Shown here piece after piece: positions 24,935 through 32,700 of a DNA stretch of 64,000 bases. The position numbers and the translations under genes are program-made. The notes beneath the pieces are model-generated. The model saw nothing but the letters and a program-made list of their open reading frames with translations. It ran no database searches and was not told where the DNA came from. Each line of letters opens with the position of its first letter. Within the stretch, counting starts at the first letter, position 1. The DNA comes from Clostridiales bacterium (GTDB lineage: Bacteria > Bacillota > Clostridia > Oscillospirales > Acutalibacteraceae), in assembly GCA_024690965.1 (NCBI GenBank), contig JAILOG010000011.1:43085-107084 (forward strand), in the 5' to 3' direction.

Positions 24935-26059
24935 ATGAATTTTTACGATCTTCCCACACCGTGCTATGTTATAGACGAAAAAAAGCTTATAAATAACCTT
25001 GAAATTCTGCGCGGCGTGCAGAATAACACGGGGTGCAAAATTTTGTTGGCGCAAAAGGCATTTTCCGCCTATTGGCTCTATCCTCTTATAGGTCAATATC
25101 TGTGCGGTACCACTGCCAGCGGACTTTACGAGGCAAAGCTCGGACGCGAGTATATGGGGAAAGAAACACATATTTTTTCTCCTGCCTACAAAGAGAAGGA
25201 TTTCGACGAAATATGCGGTATATGCGAACATATTGTATTTAACTCGTTTTCTCAGCTTGAAAAATACAAAAGCAAGTGCAAAAGCCGGGGAATAAGTATA
25301 GGGATAAGATTAAACCCCGAATTTTCAACGCAAAGCGGACACGAGATTTACGATCCCTGCGCGCCCGGTTCACGTCTCGGCGTAACAGCCGAAAATTTCA
25401 GGGAAGATCTGCTCGAAGATATAGACGGTTTTCATTTCCATACATTGTGCGAACAAAACTCAGACGACCTTATCGCTACGTTTAAAGCGGTCGAAGAAAA
25501 GTTTGGGAAATACTTATCAGGCGCAAAATGGATAAATTTCGGCGGCGGACATCATATAACACGTAAAGACTATGACGTTAACGCGCTTGAAGAGCTTATC
25601 AAGTATGCGCGGGATAAGTATAATGTAACTGTCTATTTAGAGCCCGGTGAAGCCGTAGCGCTTAACGCGGGGTATCTTGTAACCGAAGTGCTTGAAAAAG
25701 TACACAACAAAATTGATATTTTAATTTTAGACGCTTCCGCGGCGTGCCATATGCCCGATGTTTTGGAAATGCCATACCGTCCGCCCCTTAAAGAAAGCGG
25801 AAAAAAAGGTGAGAAAAAATATGACTACAGGCTTTCCTCATGCACGTGTCTCGCCGGCGACATTATCGGCGATTACAGCTTTGACAAAGAGATTGTTATC
25901 GGCGACAGGCTTGTTTTTGAAGATATGGCTATTTATTCCATGGTAAAAAACAACACCTTTAACGGGATGCCACTTCCTGCTATCGCGCTGATGCGAACAA
26001 ACGGTGAGTGTGAAATTATTAAAGAATTCGGATATGAAGATTTTAAATCAAGATTATAA
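24935..26059 (+). CDS. nspC: Carboxynorspermidine/carboxyspermidine decarboxylase
   Basis: A 374-residue PLP enzyme of the alanine-racemase fold (fold type III). The cofactor lysine is K41 in LLAQKAFSAYW. The glycine-rich phosphate-binding stretch NFGGGHHITRKDYD and YLEPGEAVALNAG follow. The active-site cysteine loop from the other subunit reads SSCTCLAGDIIGDY. It removes the carboxyl group of carboxyspermidine to give spermidine (or of carboxynorspermidine to give norspermidine). A GGAGGAG ribosome-binding site precedes the ATG. A terminator follows. Confidence 0.95.
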   Translation: MNFYDLPTPCYVIDEKKLINNLEILRGVQNNTGCKILLAQKAFSAYWLYPLIGQYLCGTTASGLYEAKLGREYMGKETHIFSPAYKEKDFDEICGICEHIVFNSFSQLEKYKSKCKSRGISIGIRLNPEFSTQSGHEIYDPCAPGSRLGVTAENFREDLLEDIDGFHFHTLCEQNSDDLIATFKAVEEKFGKYLSGAKWINFGGGHHITRKDYDVNALEELIKYARDKYNVTVYLEPGEAVALNAGYLVTEVLEKVHNKIDILILDASAACHMPDVLEMPYRPPLKESGKKGEKKYDYRLSSCTCLAGDIIGDYSFDKEIVIGDRLVFEDMAIYSMVKNNTFNGMPLPAIALMRTNGECEIIKEFGYEDFKSRL

Positions 26060-26073
26060 TTATTTTATAAATT

Positions 26074-26115
26074 ACACGCCTTCAGAAATACTTTATTTCA
26101 AGGGCGTGTTTTTTA
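26074..26115 (+). terminator. Terminator of the polyamine cluster
   Basis: ACACGCC (26074-26080) pairs with GGCGTGT (26103-26109), with an inner GAAATA/TATTTC stem, followed by TTTTTTAT. Confidence 0.85.
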
Positions 26116-26208
26116 TCGCTGTTACGATTATTAAATTGTGCTTTTAACAGTTAATAAGCCGAAAATTATAAAATAATAAAATTTGTTAAATTTTTTAACT
26201 GTAAGGTA

Positions 26209-26237
26209 TTGCCAATTTTACCAATTTATGGTAAAAT
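26209..26237 (+). promoter_or_regulatory. spo0A promoter overlapped by a perfect 9-bp inverted repeat
   Basis: TTGCCA (26209-26214) and TAAAAT (26232-26237) are 17 bp apart. The inverted repeat ATTTTACCA-ATTTA-TGGTAAAAT (26215-26237) exactly fills the spacer and the -10 element, as expected of a repressor operator. About 30 bp upstream, TTTGTTAAA (near 26182) differs by one base from a Spo0A box (TTTGTCAAA), so autoregulation is possible. Confidence 0.6.
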
Positions 26238-26271
26238 ATCGTCAACAAATAAATCTTTGGAGGCATTATTA

Positions 26272-27045
26272 ATGGAAAATACGATAAAAGCATTGTTTAC
26301 GGAAGACAAAACCGAATTTTTATCGGAATACGGCAATCCTCAGGATTACGGTATGTCTGCGGAATTTTGCAAAAAGGACGGAAGCATAGTTATTGAAAAA
26401 ATAAAGCAATTCTGTCCCGATGTTGTTATTATGGATATGTTTATGAGCAGCATGGACAGCGTGGGAGTTTTGAGAAATCTGGAGCGCGAATACTTAAAGC
26501 AACGTCCTGTGTTTATCATAGTATCGGGATTTGACAGCGCGATACTTCAAAAAGAGGTTATGAGCATGGGTGCGTCATACATCGTACTTAAACCCTACAG
26601 CCTTGATAATTTGTGTGAAACGATCAAACATCTTCTAACAAAAGGCAACAAACAGAGCAAATCTTCAACACCTCAAAATGCATTGCTTGAAGGTATGGAG
26701 CTTAAAATAACGGAGATTCTTCATGAAATAGGTGTTCCGGCGCATATAAAGGGATATCACTATCTGAGAGACGCTATTTTAATGTCGGTTGAAAACCCCG
26801 ACATAATAAATGCCGTTACAAAACAGCTTTATCCTTCTGTTGCCAAAAAATTTGAAACAACAAGCTCCCGTGTTGAACGCGCCATACGTCACGCCATAGA
26901 AGTTGCCTGGGACAGGGGAGATGTTGACGTGCTTAACTCTTATTTCGGATATACCATACACAACGGCAGAGGCAAGCCGACTAACAGCGAATTTATAGCT
27001 ATGATATCAGATAAACTAAACCTTCAATTAAAAAACGCTGGATAA
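26272..27045 (+). CDS. spo0A: Sporulation master regulator Spo0A (response regulator)
   Basis: A 257-residue protein. The receiver domain covers about 1-125, with phospho-acceptor D55 in DVVIMDMFM and Lys in YIVLKPY. The usual acidic pair is Glu11-Asp12 (FTEDK) rather than Asp-Asp. The C-terminal Spo0A DNA-binding domain covers about 150-257, with HEIGVPAHIKGYHYLRDAI and the recognition-helix segment SSRVERAIRHAIEVAW, both diagnostic. The ATG at 26272 is chosen because GGAGG lies 9 bp upstream; the longer open frame starts inside the promoter. Phosphorylated Spo0A switches on sporulation genes. The receiver is more divergent than the effector domain. Confidence 0.96.
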   Translation: MENTIKALFTEDKTEFLSEYGNPQDYGMSAEFCKKDGSIVIEKIKQFCPDVVIMDMFMSSMDSVGVLRNLEREYLKQRPVFIIVSGFDSAILQKEVMSMGASYIVLKPYSLDNLCETIKHLLTKGNKQSKSSTPQNALLEGMELKITEILHEIGVPAHIKGYHYLRDAILMSVENPDIINAVTKQLYPSVAKKFETTSSRVERAIRHAIEVAWDRGDVDVLNSYFGYTIHNGRGKPTNSEFIAMISDKLNLQLKNAG

Positions 27046-27072
27046 AAATTGATGAAATAAAATATAACAAAA

Positions 27073-27115
27073 CAAGCCGTGGGAAACTATGTTCCCGCGG
27101 CTTGATACTTTTTGT
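27073..27115 (+). terminator. Terminator of spo0A
   Basis: CAAGCCGTGGGAA (27073-27085) pairs with TTCCCGCGGCTTG (27092-27104) with one G-T pair, followed by ATACTTTTTG. Confidence 0.88.
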
Positions 27116-27134
27116 GTATTAAAAACCGGTTATA

Positions 27135-27230
27135 CTAATTACCTTTCATTGCTTTGATAATTTGCATTACAGCGGATTTTTGTTCAGTGTTAAGGTTTAC
27201 CCAACCATTGAACAGATTTTTTAATTCAGG
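27135..27230 (-). pseudogene. C-terminal fragment of an unidentified gene
   Basis: On the minus strand, 31 sense codons and a TAG stop read as a protein C-terminus: PELKNLFNGWVNLNTEQ then KSAVMQIIKAMKGN. The amphipathic pattern, ending in LNTEQKSAVMQIIKAM, resembles the tail of small regulators or phage-type proteins. Upstream on its own strand the frame runs straight into the hairpin repeat copy D, so the 5' part is lost. The precise junction near 27230/27231 suggests that repeat insertion or a deletion at the repeat removed the rest. Confidence 0.5.
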
Positions 27231-27291
27231 TGTCCTTTGCCTGCTTTTTCACATGGGAAAGCAGGCGCCCCGCCCGGCATTAGTGCAAAAC
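27231..27291 (+). repeat. Four-hairpin intergenic repeat, truncated copy D
   Basis: Only the right third of the family is present: GTCCTTTG, hairpin 3 (CCTGCTTTTTC...GGGAAAGCAGG), the GCCCGGCATTAGTGC box and CAAAAC. Hairpin 3 shows a paired A-T to G-C change against copies B and C (CCTAC/GTAGG). Confidence 0.8.
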
Positions 27292-27320
27292 TGAGGGCTT
27301 TACTAAACCGGCGATTTTAA

Positions 27321-27372
27321 ACCTCATCCGCCACTTTGCGGTGATACCTTTTCCAAAGGAGAAGGCTTTTTA
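27321..27372 (+). repeat. Small intergenic repeat (CCTCATCC...AAGGCTTTTT type)
   Basis: ACCTCATCCGCC, a GCGGTGA box and the stem CCTTTTCC...GGAGAAGG followed by TTTTTATT. Related elements occur at 42482-42547 (inverted) and 56134-56183. The stem plus T-run means it can also act as a terminator. Confidence 0.6.
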
Positions 27373-27618
27373 TTATACAAAAGGCATAACACACAAGTAA
27401 ACATTGTTTGTTACTGTGTATGCTTCCAACTTGTGCCGGTATACACGCTCCGCTTTATGAATCAGGCAAGCTTGACAGATTGCGCTCACAGGGCAAGTTG
27501 GTTTCGATGCGACTTTCTGTTTCTGCCACGCCGCGGATATTTAAGAAATTAATACGAATATTTAACCACGTTTGTCCATAAGTATTATTAACACCTCAAA
27601 AATAAAAGGAAAACCAAT

Positions 27619-28575
27619 ATGAACAACGCGCTAAAGGATAAGCTGTCTTTTGTATTTTCGGTACTTCCCGCAAAGGTAAAAGAAATTGCCGAAAGAATGG
27701 ATAACAGCATAGTAAATGATATATGTGAAATCAGACTCAGGGCAAACCGCCCGGTTTTAATTGCGCTTAAAAACGAAAAATTGCTTCTCACGCCGGAAGC
27801 ACGCCTCACAAAAAATGAAAATGAAGCTTTTGTTGTTTCGGCGGCGATGATACACGAGGCTTTTAACAGGCTTTGCAACTTTTCAATTTACAGCTTTCAA
27901 AAAGAACTTGTCGACGGATATGTAACGATAAAAGGCGGTCACAGAGTAGGCGTTTGCGCGACGGCAGTCTATGGCGGCGAAAGGCTTACAACTGTAAAAG
28001 ATGTAACTTCTCTTAATATCCGTGTGGCGCGCGAAGTGCCGTTCTGCGCAAAAAGAATCTACGAAAATACCGATTATTACGAAAAAGGGATTTTGATATC
28101 GGGACCTCCGGGTTGCGGAAAAACGACCGTTTTGCGTGACTTTGCGCGAGCGGTCTCTATGAAAAACAGAAACGTTACGGTTATAGATGAGCGTGGAGAA
28201 ATATCAGGCACATTCGGGGGCGTTGTTTATAACGATGTGGGTATGTGCGATGTTTTGAACGGTTACACAAAAAGCGACGGTATTATGCGCGCGATAAGAT
28301 GTTTAAACCCCGATATTGTAGTATGTGATGAGATAGGAACAGAAAAGGACTTAAAGGCGATAGCACAAGCAATAAATACGGGGGCGGCAATAGCGGCGAC
28401 CTTTCACGCAGACAGCGCAGAGGGCATATTAAACGCGAAAAGAGGGCGTGATTTGCTTTCAACAGGGGCTTTTAAAACAATTGTAACGCTCAGCGGCGGC
28501 GCGAAGCCTTCCGAGATCAACGGGATATATAAGGTTACATCAATTGAACCTGTTAAACTGACCCGAACAGAGTAA
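27619..28575 (+). CDS. spoIIIAA: Stage III sporulation protein AA (ATPase)
   Basis: A 318-residue secretion-type AAA ATPase that powers the SpoIIIA-SpoIIQ channel between mother cell and forespore. Walker A GPPGCGKTT lies at about 162-170, Walker B IVVCDEIG near 237, and the arginine-rich EIRLRANRP and GHRVGVCATAVY segments typical of SpoIIIAA are present. It is the first gene of a complete eight-gene operon. An AAAAGGAAAACC ribosome-binding region precedes the ATG. Confidence 0.97.
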   Translation: MNNALKDKLSFVFSVLPAKVKEIAERMDNSIVNDICEIRLRANRPVLIALKNEKLLLTPEARLTKNENEAFVVSAAMIHEAFNRLCNFSIYSFQKELVDGYVTIKGGHRVGVCATAVYGGERLTTVKDVTSLNIRVAREVPFCAKRIYENTDYYEKGILISGPPGCGKTTVLRDFARAVSMKNRNVTVIDERGEISGTFGGVVYNDVGMCDVLNGYTKSDGIMRAIRCLNPDIVVCDEIGTEKDLKAIAQAINTGAAIAATFHADSAEGILNAKRGRDLLSTGAFKTIVTLSGGAKPSEINGIYKVTSIEPVKLTRTE

Positions 28576-28586
28576 GGGATGAAAAA

Positions 28587-29090
28587 ATGATAAAAATATT
28601 CGGATTTTTGATACTGACGCTTTGCGGAGCTTACGCAGGGTTTTTAAAATCAAATCAATTAAAAAACCGTGTTGATTTTTTTGATAAATACATAATGTTT
28701 ATAACACATATAAAGGTATCCGTGTCATTCTCGTCAGATATTTTAGAGGAAATACTGCGAAGGGTGGATGTGCCGTACTTTGACCTGTACTGTGAGAAAA
28801 TATCCGAAAATCTGAAAAACGGAGCAGCTTTTTACGATTCATGGTGCGATTCTCTGGGAGCGCTAAACAAAGACGGTTTTTTGAGCAACAAAGACATAAA
28901 TTTGATAAAAGATTTCGGAAAAGGCTTGGGAACAAGCGGCATAAGCGGTCAAATATCCTGCTGTGAGCTTGCGAGCGCAAAGGCGGAAGCGGCATACAAA
29001 GCCTATAAAGAAGAGTACAAGAACAAATCTAAGCTTTATAAAATGTTAGGCGCGGCGGCAGGCGTCGCGGTGGGGCTTGTGATGATATAG
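28587..29090 (+). CDS. spoIIIAB: Stage III sporulation protein AB
   Basis: A 167-residue protein with an N-terminal hydrophobic helix (about 3-16), a soluble helical middle and a C-terminal helix (KMLGAAAGVAVGLVMI). The fold is related to type II secretion GspF. The family-typical end LYKMLGAAAGVAVGLVMI is clear. It starts 11 bp after spoIIIAA. Confidence 0.94.
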   Translation: MIKIFGFLILTLCGAYAGFLKSNQLKNRVDFFDKYIMFITHIKVSVSFSSDILEEILRRVDVPYFDLYCEKISENLKNGAAFYDSWCDSLGALNKDGFLSNKDINLIKDFGKGLGTSGISGQISCCELASAKAEAAYKAYKEEYKNKSKLYKMLGAAAGVAVGLVMI

Positions 29091-29126
29091 AATTTGCAAC
29101 AAAACGCAAAAGGGAGCGAAAAAGCT

Positions 29127-29321
29127 ATGGATGTTGATATGATATTTAAAATAGCCGCTGTTGGGATAATAGTTGCGGTGCTTAACCAGGTGCTTATACG
29201 AAGCGGCAGAGAAGAACAGGCAATGATGACCACTTTGGCAGGGCTTATAGTGGTGCTTATGATGATAGTTACGCAAATAAGCAATTTGTTTGAAACTATC
29301 AAATCTGTATTTGACCTATGA
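29127..29321 (+). CDS. spoIIIAC: Stage III sporulation protein AC
   Basis: A 64-residue, two-helix membrane protein. The ATG at 29127 (MDVDMIFKIAAVGIIVAVLN) is preferred over the upstream in-frame start at 29094, because AAAAGGGAG precedes it and the length matches the family. Its TGA overlaps the ATG of spoIIIAD (ATGATGA), indicating translational coupling. Confidence 0.94.
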   Translation: MDVDMIFKIAAVGIIVAVLNQVLIRSGREEQAMMTTLAGLIVVLMMIVTQISNLFETIKSVFDL

Positions 29322-29713
29322 TGAGTTATGCGTCTATATGCGGAATATGTATAATAAGCGCCGTTATAGCTCTTGCGCTGAAAAGATATAATCCTGAGCT
29401 TTCGCTTCTTGCCTCAGTGGCGGCAGGGGCTGTGTCCGCGTTAATAATTATACAAAGCATAACGCCCGTTTTAAGCGAGATAAATAATCTTTTGGATATG
29501 GCGCAGATAAGCGGGGAATATTCTCAAATTTTGTTTAAATCTCTCGGCATATGTTTGCTGTGCCAATTCTCTTCAGATGTGTGTGAAGACGCGGGAGAAA
29601 AAGCGCTCGGTTCAAAGATAATGCTTGCCGGAAAAGTATCGGTACTGCTTATAACACTTCCACTCATTAGAATAATAACAAAAACCGTAATAGAGCTGAT
29701 TTCGGGGCAATAG
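29318..29713 (+). CDS. spoIIIAD: Stage III sporulation protein AD
   Basis: A 131-residue membrane protein with about four hydrophobic segments; the family signature region LALKRYNPELSLLASVAAGA lies near residues 16-35. Two adjacent ATG codons (29318 and 29321) are possible starts. It overlaps spoIIIAC by 4 nt. Confidence 0.94.
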   Translation: MMSYASICGICIISAVIALALKRYNPELSLLASVAAGAVSALIIIQSITPVLSEINNLLDMAQISGEYSQILFKSLGICLLCQFSSDVCEDAGEKALGSKIMLAGKVSVLLITLPLIRIITKTVIELISGQ

Positions 29714-29762
29714 ACGTAACCCGGATTTTGAAATAACAGATCAAAAAATATCGGAGACAAAA

Positions 29763-30914
29763 ATGAAAAGGACAATAATACTGCTGTTCGCCGCAGTTAT
29801 ATTAATTATTATATTCCCTACGGCGGCGCACTCATACAGTGAACGGGACACTGATATACCGGGCAATGAGGTTTACGTAAACGAAAAAATTCTTTCAAAC
29901 GCCGAATCGGTCTATGATTCTCTGCCGGAAAGCGTGAAAGATATACTTGCGTCTCTGCAAATAAACGGGGTAAATCAAGACGAAATAACCGCGCTTGACG
30001 TAAATTGCTTTGCCGGCGTTTTTATGGATATGATTAAAAACGCCTTTTCGGATGAATACATATCCGGGGGCATAGTTATAGGGATAATCCTTTTGTGCGC
30101 AATGGTAAATTGTTTTAAAAGCTCAGAGAACAGCAACGGACAGATTTTCGATATTGCGGCTGTAATGTGCTTTTGCGCAGGAATGGTCATACCCATATCA
30201 AAGCTCATAGAATCGGGAGCGCAGATAATAAGTGATACAACGTCTTTTATGACTGTGTACATACCCGTAATGGCGGGGCTTATGATATCTTCGGGGCAGG
30301 CGGTGTCGGGCGGGGCTTATTACGCGCTTATGATGTCTGCCGCGCAAATATGCTCTTTTCTGTGTTCAAAAGTAATAATTCCCGCTGTTAATATTTTTTT
30401 CGCGTTGTCAATAGTTTCGGAAATATCGCCTCAAATGGACTCTCAGCGGCTGTGCGACGCCCTTAACAAAGCCATAAAATGGGTGTTGGGTTTTGCAATG
30501 AGCATATTTGCCTCGCTTTTTACATTGCAGGGAGTTGTGGGCGGATACAGCGATAACCTTTCGACAAGAGCCGCTAAATTTGCCGTCAGAAGCTTTGTTC
30601 CCGTTGTCGGAAATGCACTGAGCGACGTTTACTCTACCGTTACGGCAAGCGTAAAGCTGTTGAAGTCGGGCGTGGGTGTGGTCGCGGTAATGGGAACGGG
30701 ATTTATATTTTTACCCGTAATATTAAAATGCTTTGTTTGGATGCTTATACTTACAATAGGCGGAATTTGCGCGGGATTGTTTGATTTAAAGCCCATTTGC
30801 GGAATAATTGACGTATGCTCAAAGACGCTGAGCTGTTTTGCGGCTGTGCTGTTTTCGGTGATGGCGCTTTTCATCATTTCTACGGCGATGGTGCTTGTTT
30901 TCGGCGCGGGATAA
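29763..30914 (+). CDS. spoIIIAE: Stage III sporulation protein AE
   Basis: A 383-residue polytopic membrane protein. The signal or first helix (about 4-22) is followed by a short extracytoplasmic region and seven or more hydrophobic segments (about 105-375). PVMAGLMISSGQAVSGGAYY and the QGVVGGYSDNLSTRAAKFAVRSFVPVVG-type segment are SpoIIIAE hallmarks. It is the largest membrane part of the feeding-tube apparatus. It follows spoIIIAD by 49 bp. Confidence 0.96.
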   Translation: MKRTIILLFAAVILIIIFPTAAHSYSERDTDIPGNEVYVNEKILSNAESVYDSLPESVKDILASLQINGVNQDEITALDVNCFAGVFMDMIKNAFSDEYISGGIVIGIILLCAMVNCFKSSENSNGQIFDIAAVMCFCAGMVIPISKLIESGAQIISDTTSFMTVYIPVMAGLMISSGQAVSGGAYYALMMSAAQICSFLCSKVIIPAVNIFFALSIVSEISPQMDSQRLCDALNKAIKWVLGFAMSIFASLFTLQGVVGGYSDNLSTRAAKFAVRSFVPVVGNALSDVYSTVTASVKLLKSGVGVVAVMGTGFIFLPVILKCFVWMLILTIGGICAGLFDLKPICGIIDVCSKTLSCFAAVLFSVMALFIISTAMVLVFGAG

Positions 30915-30932
30915 CAAAAAGGAGAATAAAAC

Positions 30933-31406
30933 ATGGAGAATATAGCTTATGCGGCTAAGGTCATATGTATAGCCTCTCTGTGCGCCGCTTTACTTAATAT
31001 TTTTTCACCCGGCGGCGCAATGAAAAAACCATTTAAATATGCTTTAGGAGTGTTTGTGCTTTGCGCCATAATAATACCCGTAAAAGATGTTAATATTGAT
31101 TTATCATCGGTTTTAGAGAGTGTATCTTATGAGGAGCTGTCGGAAGATTACGGTATTGCGACAGACGGTATCGTAAAAGATGAATTTGAGAGCAGAATTG
31201 ATTCAATGATACAAGAACGCCTGAAAAGCCGCGGAATATCGGATGCAAATATTCAAACGGTTACGGATATTGATTCGGACAACTGCATATACATTAAAAA
31301 GACAGAAATATACGTAAAAAAAGAATATGCCGACAAAATTTCCGGCTTAAAAGCAGATATTCAAGACTATTTCGGTATAAAAGCAGAGATATTTGTAACA
31401 CGTTAA
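30933..31406 (+). CDS. spoIIIAF: Stage III sporulation protein AF
   Basis: A 157-residue protein with two N-terminal membrane helices (about 8-26 and 34-52) and a soluble ring-building domain outside. The sequence FKYALGVFVLCAIIIPVKD matches the family N-terminus. It has an AAGGAGA ribosome-binding site, 18 bp after spoIIIAE. Confidence 0.92.
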   Translation: MENIAYAAKVICIASLCAALLNIFSPGGAMKKPFKYALGVFVLCAIIIPVKDVNIDLSSVLESVSYEELSEDYGIATDGIVKDEFESRIDSMIQERLKSRGISDANIQTVTDIDSDNCIYIKKTEIYVKKEYADKISGLKADIQDYFGIKAEIFVTR

Positions 31407-31485
31407 CCCCGTGTATATAAAAACCCGAAAAGAAAGGAAAGAGCCGTATACAAAAACACATAAAGAGCGGCTTTAACATTAAATT

Positions 31486-32010
31486 ATGGATAACAAAAAA
31501 CCGTTGTCAACGCTTAACAAAAAGCAAAAGATCATTTTAATAGCCGGAATTGCCGCAATTGCCATAATAATGATGTCGGGTGTTTTTACAACAAAAAAAG
31601 ATGCCGCGCAAAATATAACGCAGCAGTTTGACATTGAAGAATACAGAGCGAATTTGGAAAGCCGCCTCGCGGATATAATATCCCACATAGACGGCGCGGG
31701 CGACACAGGCGTAATGATAACGCTTGACAGCGGAAAAGAATATATTTACGCGCAGAATATGAGCGTGGACGAAAGCTCAGACTCCGACAGCGCAAAACAT
31801 TCGCAGGAAAACAAATATTACACCGTAAAATCACAGTCAAACGGAGAAGAACCTATACTTATAAGAGAATCCGAGCCAAAGGTTCGGGGAGTTATTATTG
31901 TATGTGAGGGTGCCGACAACAGCGCCGTAAGGGAAACAATAAAAAACGCTGTTGTAAGCATTTTTAACATAGCTGAAAACAAAATCAGCGTAAATAAAAT
32001 ATCAAAATAA
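31486..32010 (+). CDS. spoIIIAG: Stage III sporulation protein AG
   Basis: A 174-residue protein with one membrane helix (about 13-31) and an extracytoplasmic domain that builds the large channel ring in Bacillus. The conserved EPKVRGVIIVCEGADN segment lies near residues 128-143. An acidic insertion (DESSDSDSAKH) sits in the beta-triangle region. The gap before it is 79 bp, the largest in the operon, and no clear Shine-Dalgarno precedes the ATG. Confidence 0.94.
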   Translation: MDNKKPLSTLNKKQKIILIAGIAAIAIIMMSGVFTTKKDAAQNITQQFDIEEYRANLESRLADIISHIDGAGDTGVMITLDSGKEYIYAQNMSVDESSDSDSAKHSQENKYYTVKSQSNGEEPILIRESEPKVRGVIIVCEGADNSAVRETIKNAVVSIFNIAENKISVNKISK

Positions 32011-32035
32011 TAAAGCTTTGGGAGGATCATTTATT

Positions 32036-32650
32036 ATGAAAACCGAGAGAACAGAGAAAACACAAAAAACATCTAAAATGAAAAGAATAGGAAAAAAACA
32101 ACTTGTTTTGGCGGCGCTTGTTATTGCGCTGGGCTCGGCAATTCTTTTAAACTGGCAGTTTTCGGACAATAAGTCTTTGCTTGCGGCTTCATCTAAGCAA
32201 AACACGACAAAAGAATTGGGAAAAGCGCAGTACGCCAACGCCACCGCTACCGTAAAAGACAGCTCCGACAAAGACACCGACGCCGCGGCGCTTCTCGCGG
32301 AGAGCGAAAAATATTTTTCAGAGGTACAAAAATCGCGCGATGAGGCTCAGCAACAGGTTGTTGACATTGCCACCGAAATACTTAAAAGCACTGAATCTGA
32401 CGACGCGGCCAGAACCGAGGCGGTAGCGTCAGCAGCTAAAATTGCAAATACAATTCAAAAACAAACCAACATAGAAAACCTTATAAAAGCCAAGGGCTTT
32501 TCCGAGTGTATGGTATATCTTCAAGACGACAGCTGTAACATAGTTGTCAACAAAGGTATGCTCAACGAAGCTTTGGCTGTGGCAATAAGAGATATTGTAT
32601 GCAGTCAGGCAGACATAGAGTTTGATAAAATAAGCATCGCGGAGGCGTAA
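32036..32650 (+). CDS. spoIIIAH: Stage III sporulation protein AH
   Basis: A 204-residue protein with one membrane helix (about 20-40, LVLAALVIALGSAILLNWQ) and a C-terminal YscJ/FliF-like ring domain (about 105-204, starting near SRDEAQQQVVDIATEILKS). It pairs with SpoIIQ across the septal membranes in Bacillus. The ATG at 32036 behind GGGAGG is chosen over TTG at 32018, which overlaps that Shine-Dalgarno. It is the last gene of the operon and a terminator follows. Confidence 0.94.
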   Translation: MKTERTEKTQKTSKMKRIGKKQLVLAALVIALGSAILLNWQFSDNKSLLAASSKQNTTKELGKAQYANATATVKDSSDKDTDAAALLAESEKYFSEVQKSRDEAQQQVVDIATEILKSTESDDAARTEAVASAAKIANTIQKQTNIENLIKAKGFSECMVYLQDDSCNIVVNKGMLNEALAVAIRDIVCSQADIEFDKISIAEA

Positions 32651-32662
32651 ATTATGAAAACA

Positions 32663-32696
32663 CCGGGCAGGAATCGTGTTTCCCGCCCGGATTATT
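32663..32696. terminator. Terminator between spoIIIAH and the convergent VanY-like gene
   Basis: CCGGGC (32663-32668) and GCCCGG (32685-32690) pair, with an inner GGAA/TTCC stem, and are followed by ATTATTTA on the plus strand. Confidence 0.7.
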
Positions 32697-32700
32697 TATG

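Larger units (their letters stand above)
27046..27618. other. Intergenic region between spo0A and spoIIIA with gene fragment and repeats
   Basis: This 573-bp gap contains the spo0A terminator, the 3' end of a broken minus-strand gene (27135-27230), a truncated four-hairpin repeat (27231-27291) and a second, smaller repeat (27321-27372). From about 27373 to 27600 nothing further is recognised; the spoIIIA promoter must lie there, but no convincing SigE-type match is seen. Confidence 0.65.

Noticed and set aside
27530..27570. SigE-type promoter for spoIIIA
   Set aside because: GGATATTT is present, but the spacing to any ATACGAAT-like -10 is about 10 bp instead of the expected 13-15.
31430..31480. 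Stem AGCCG/CGGCT in the spoIIIAF-spoIIIAG gap as an internal terminator
   Set aside because: Only about 5 bp of stem with a long loop and no T-run.
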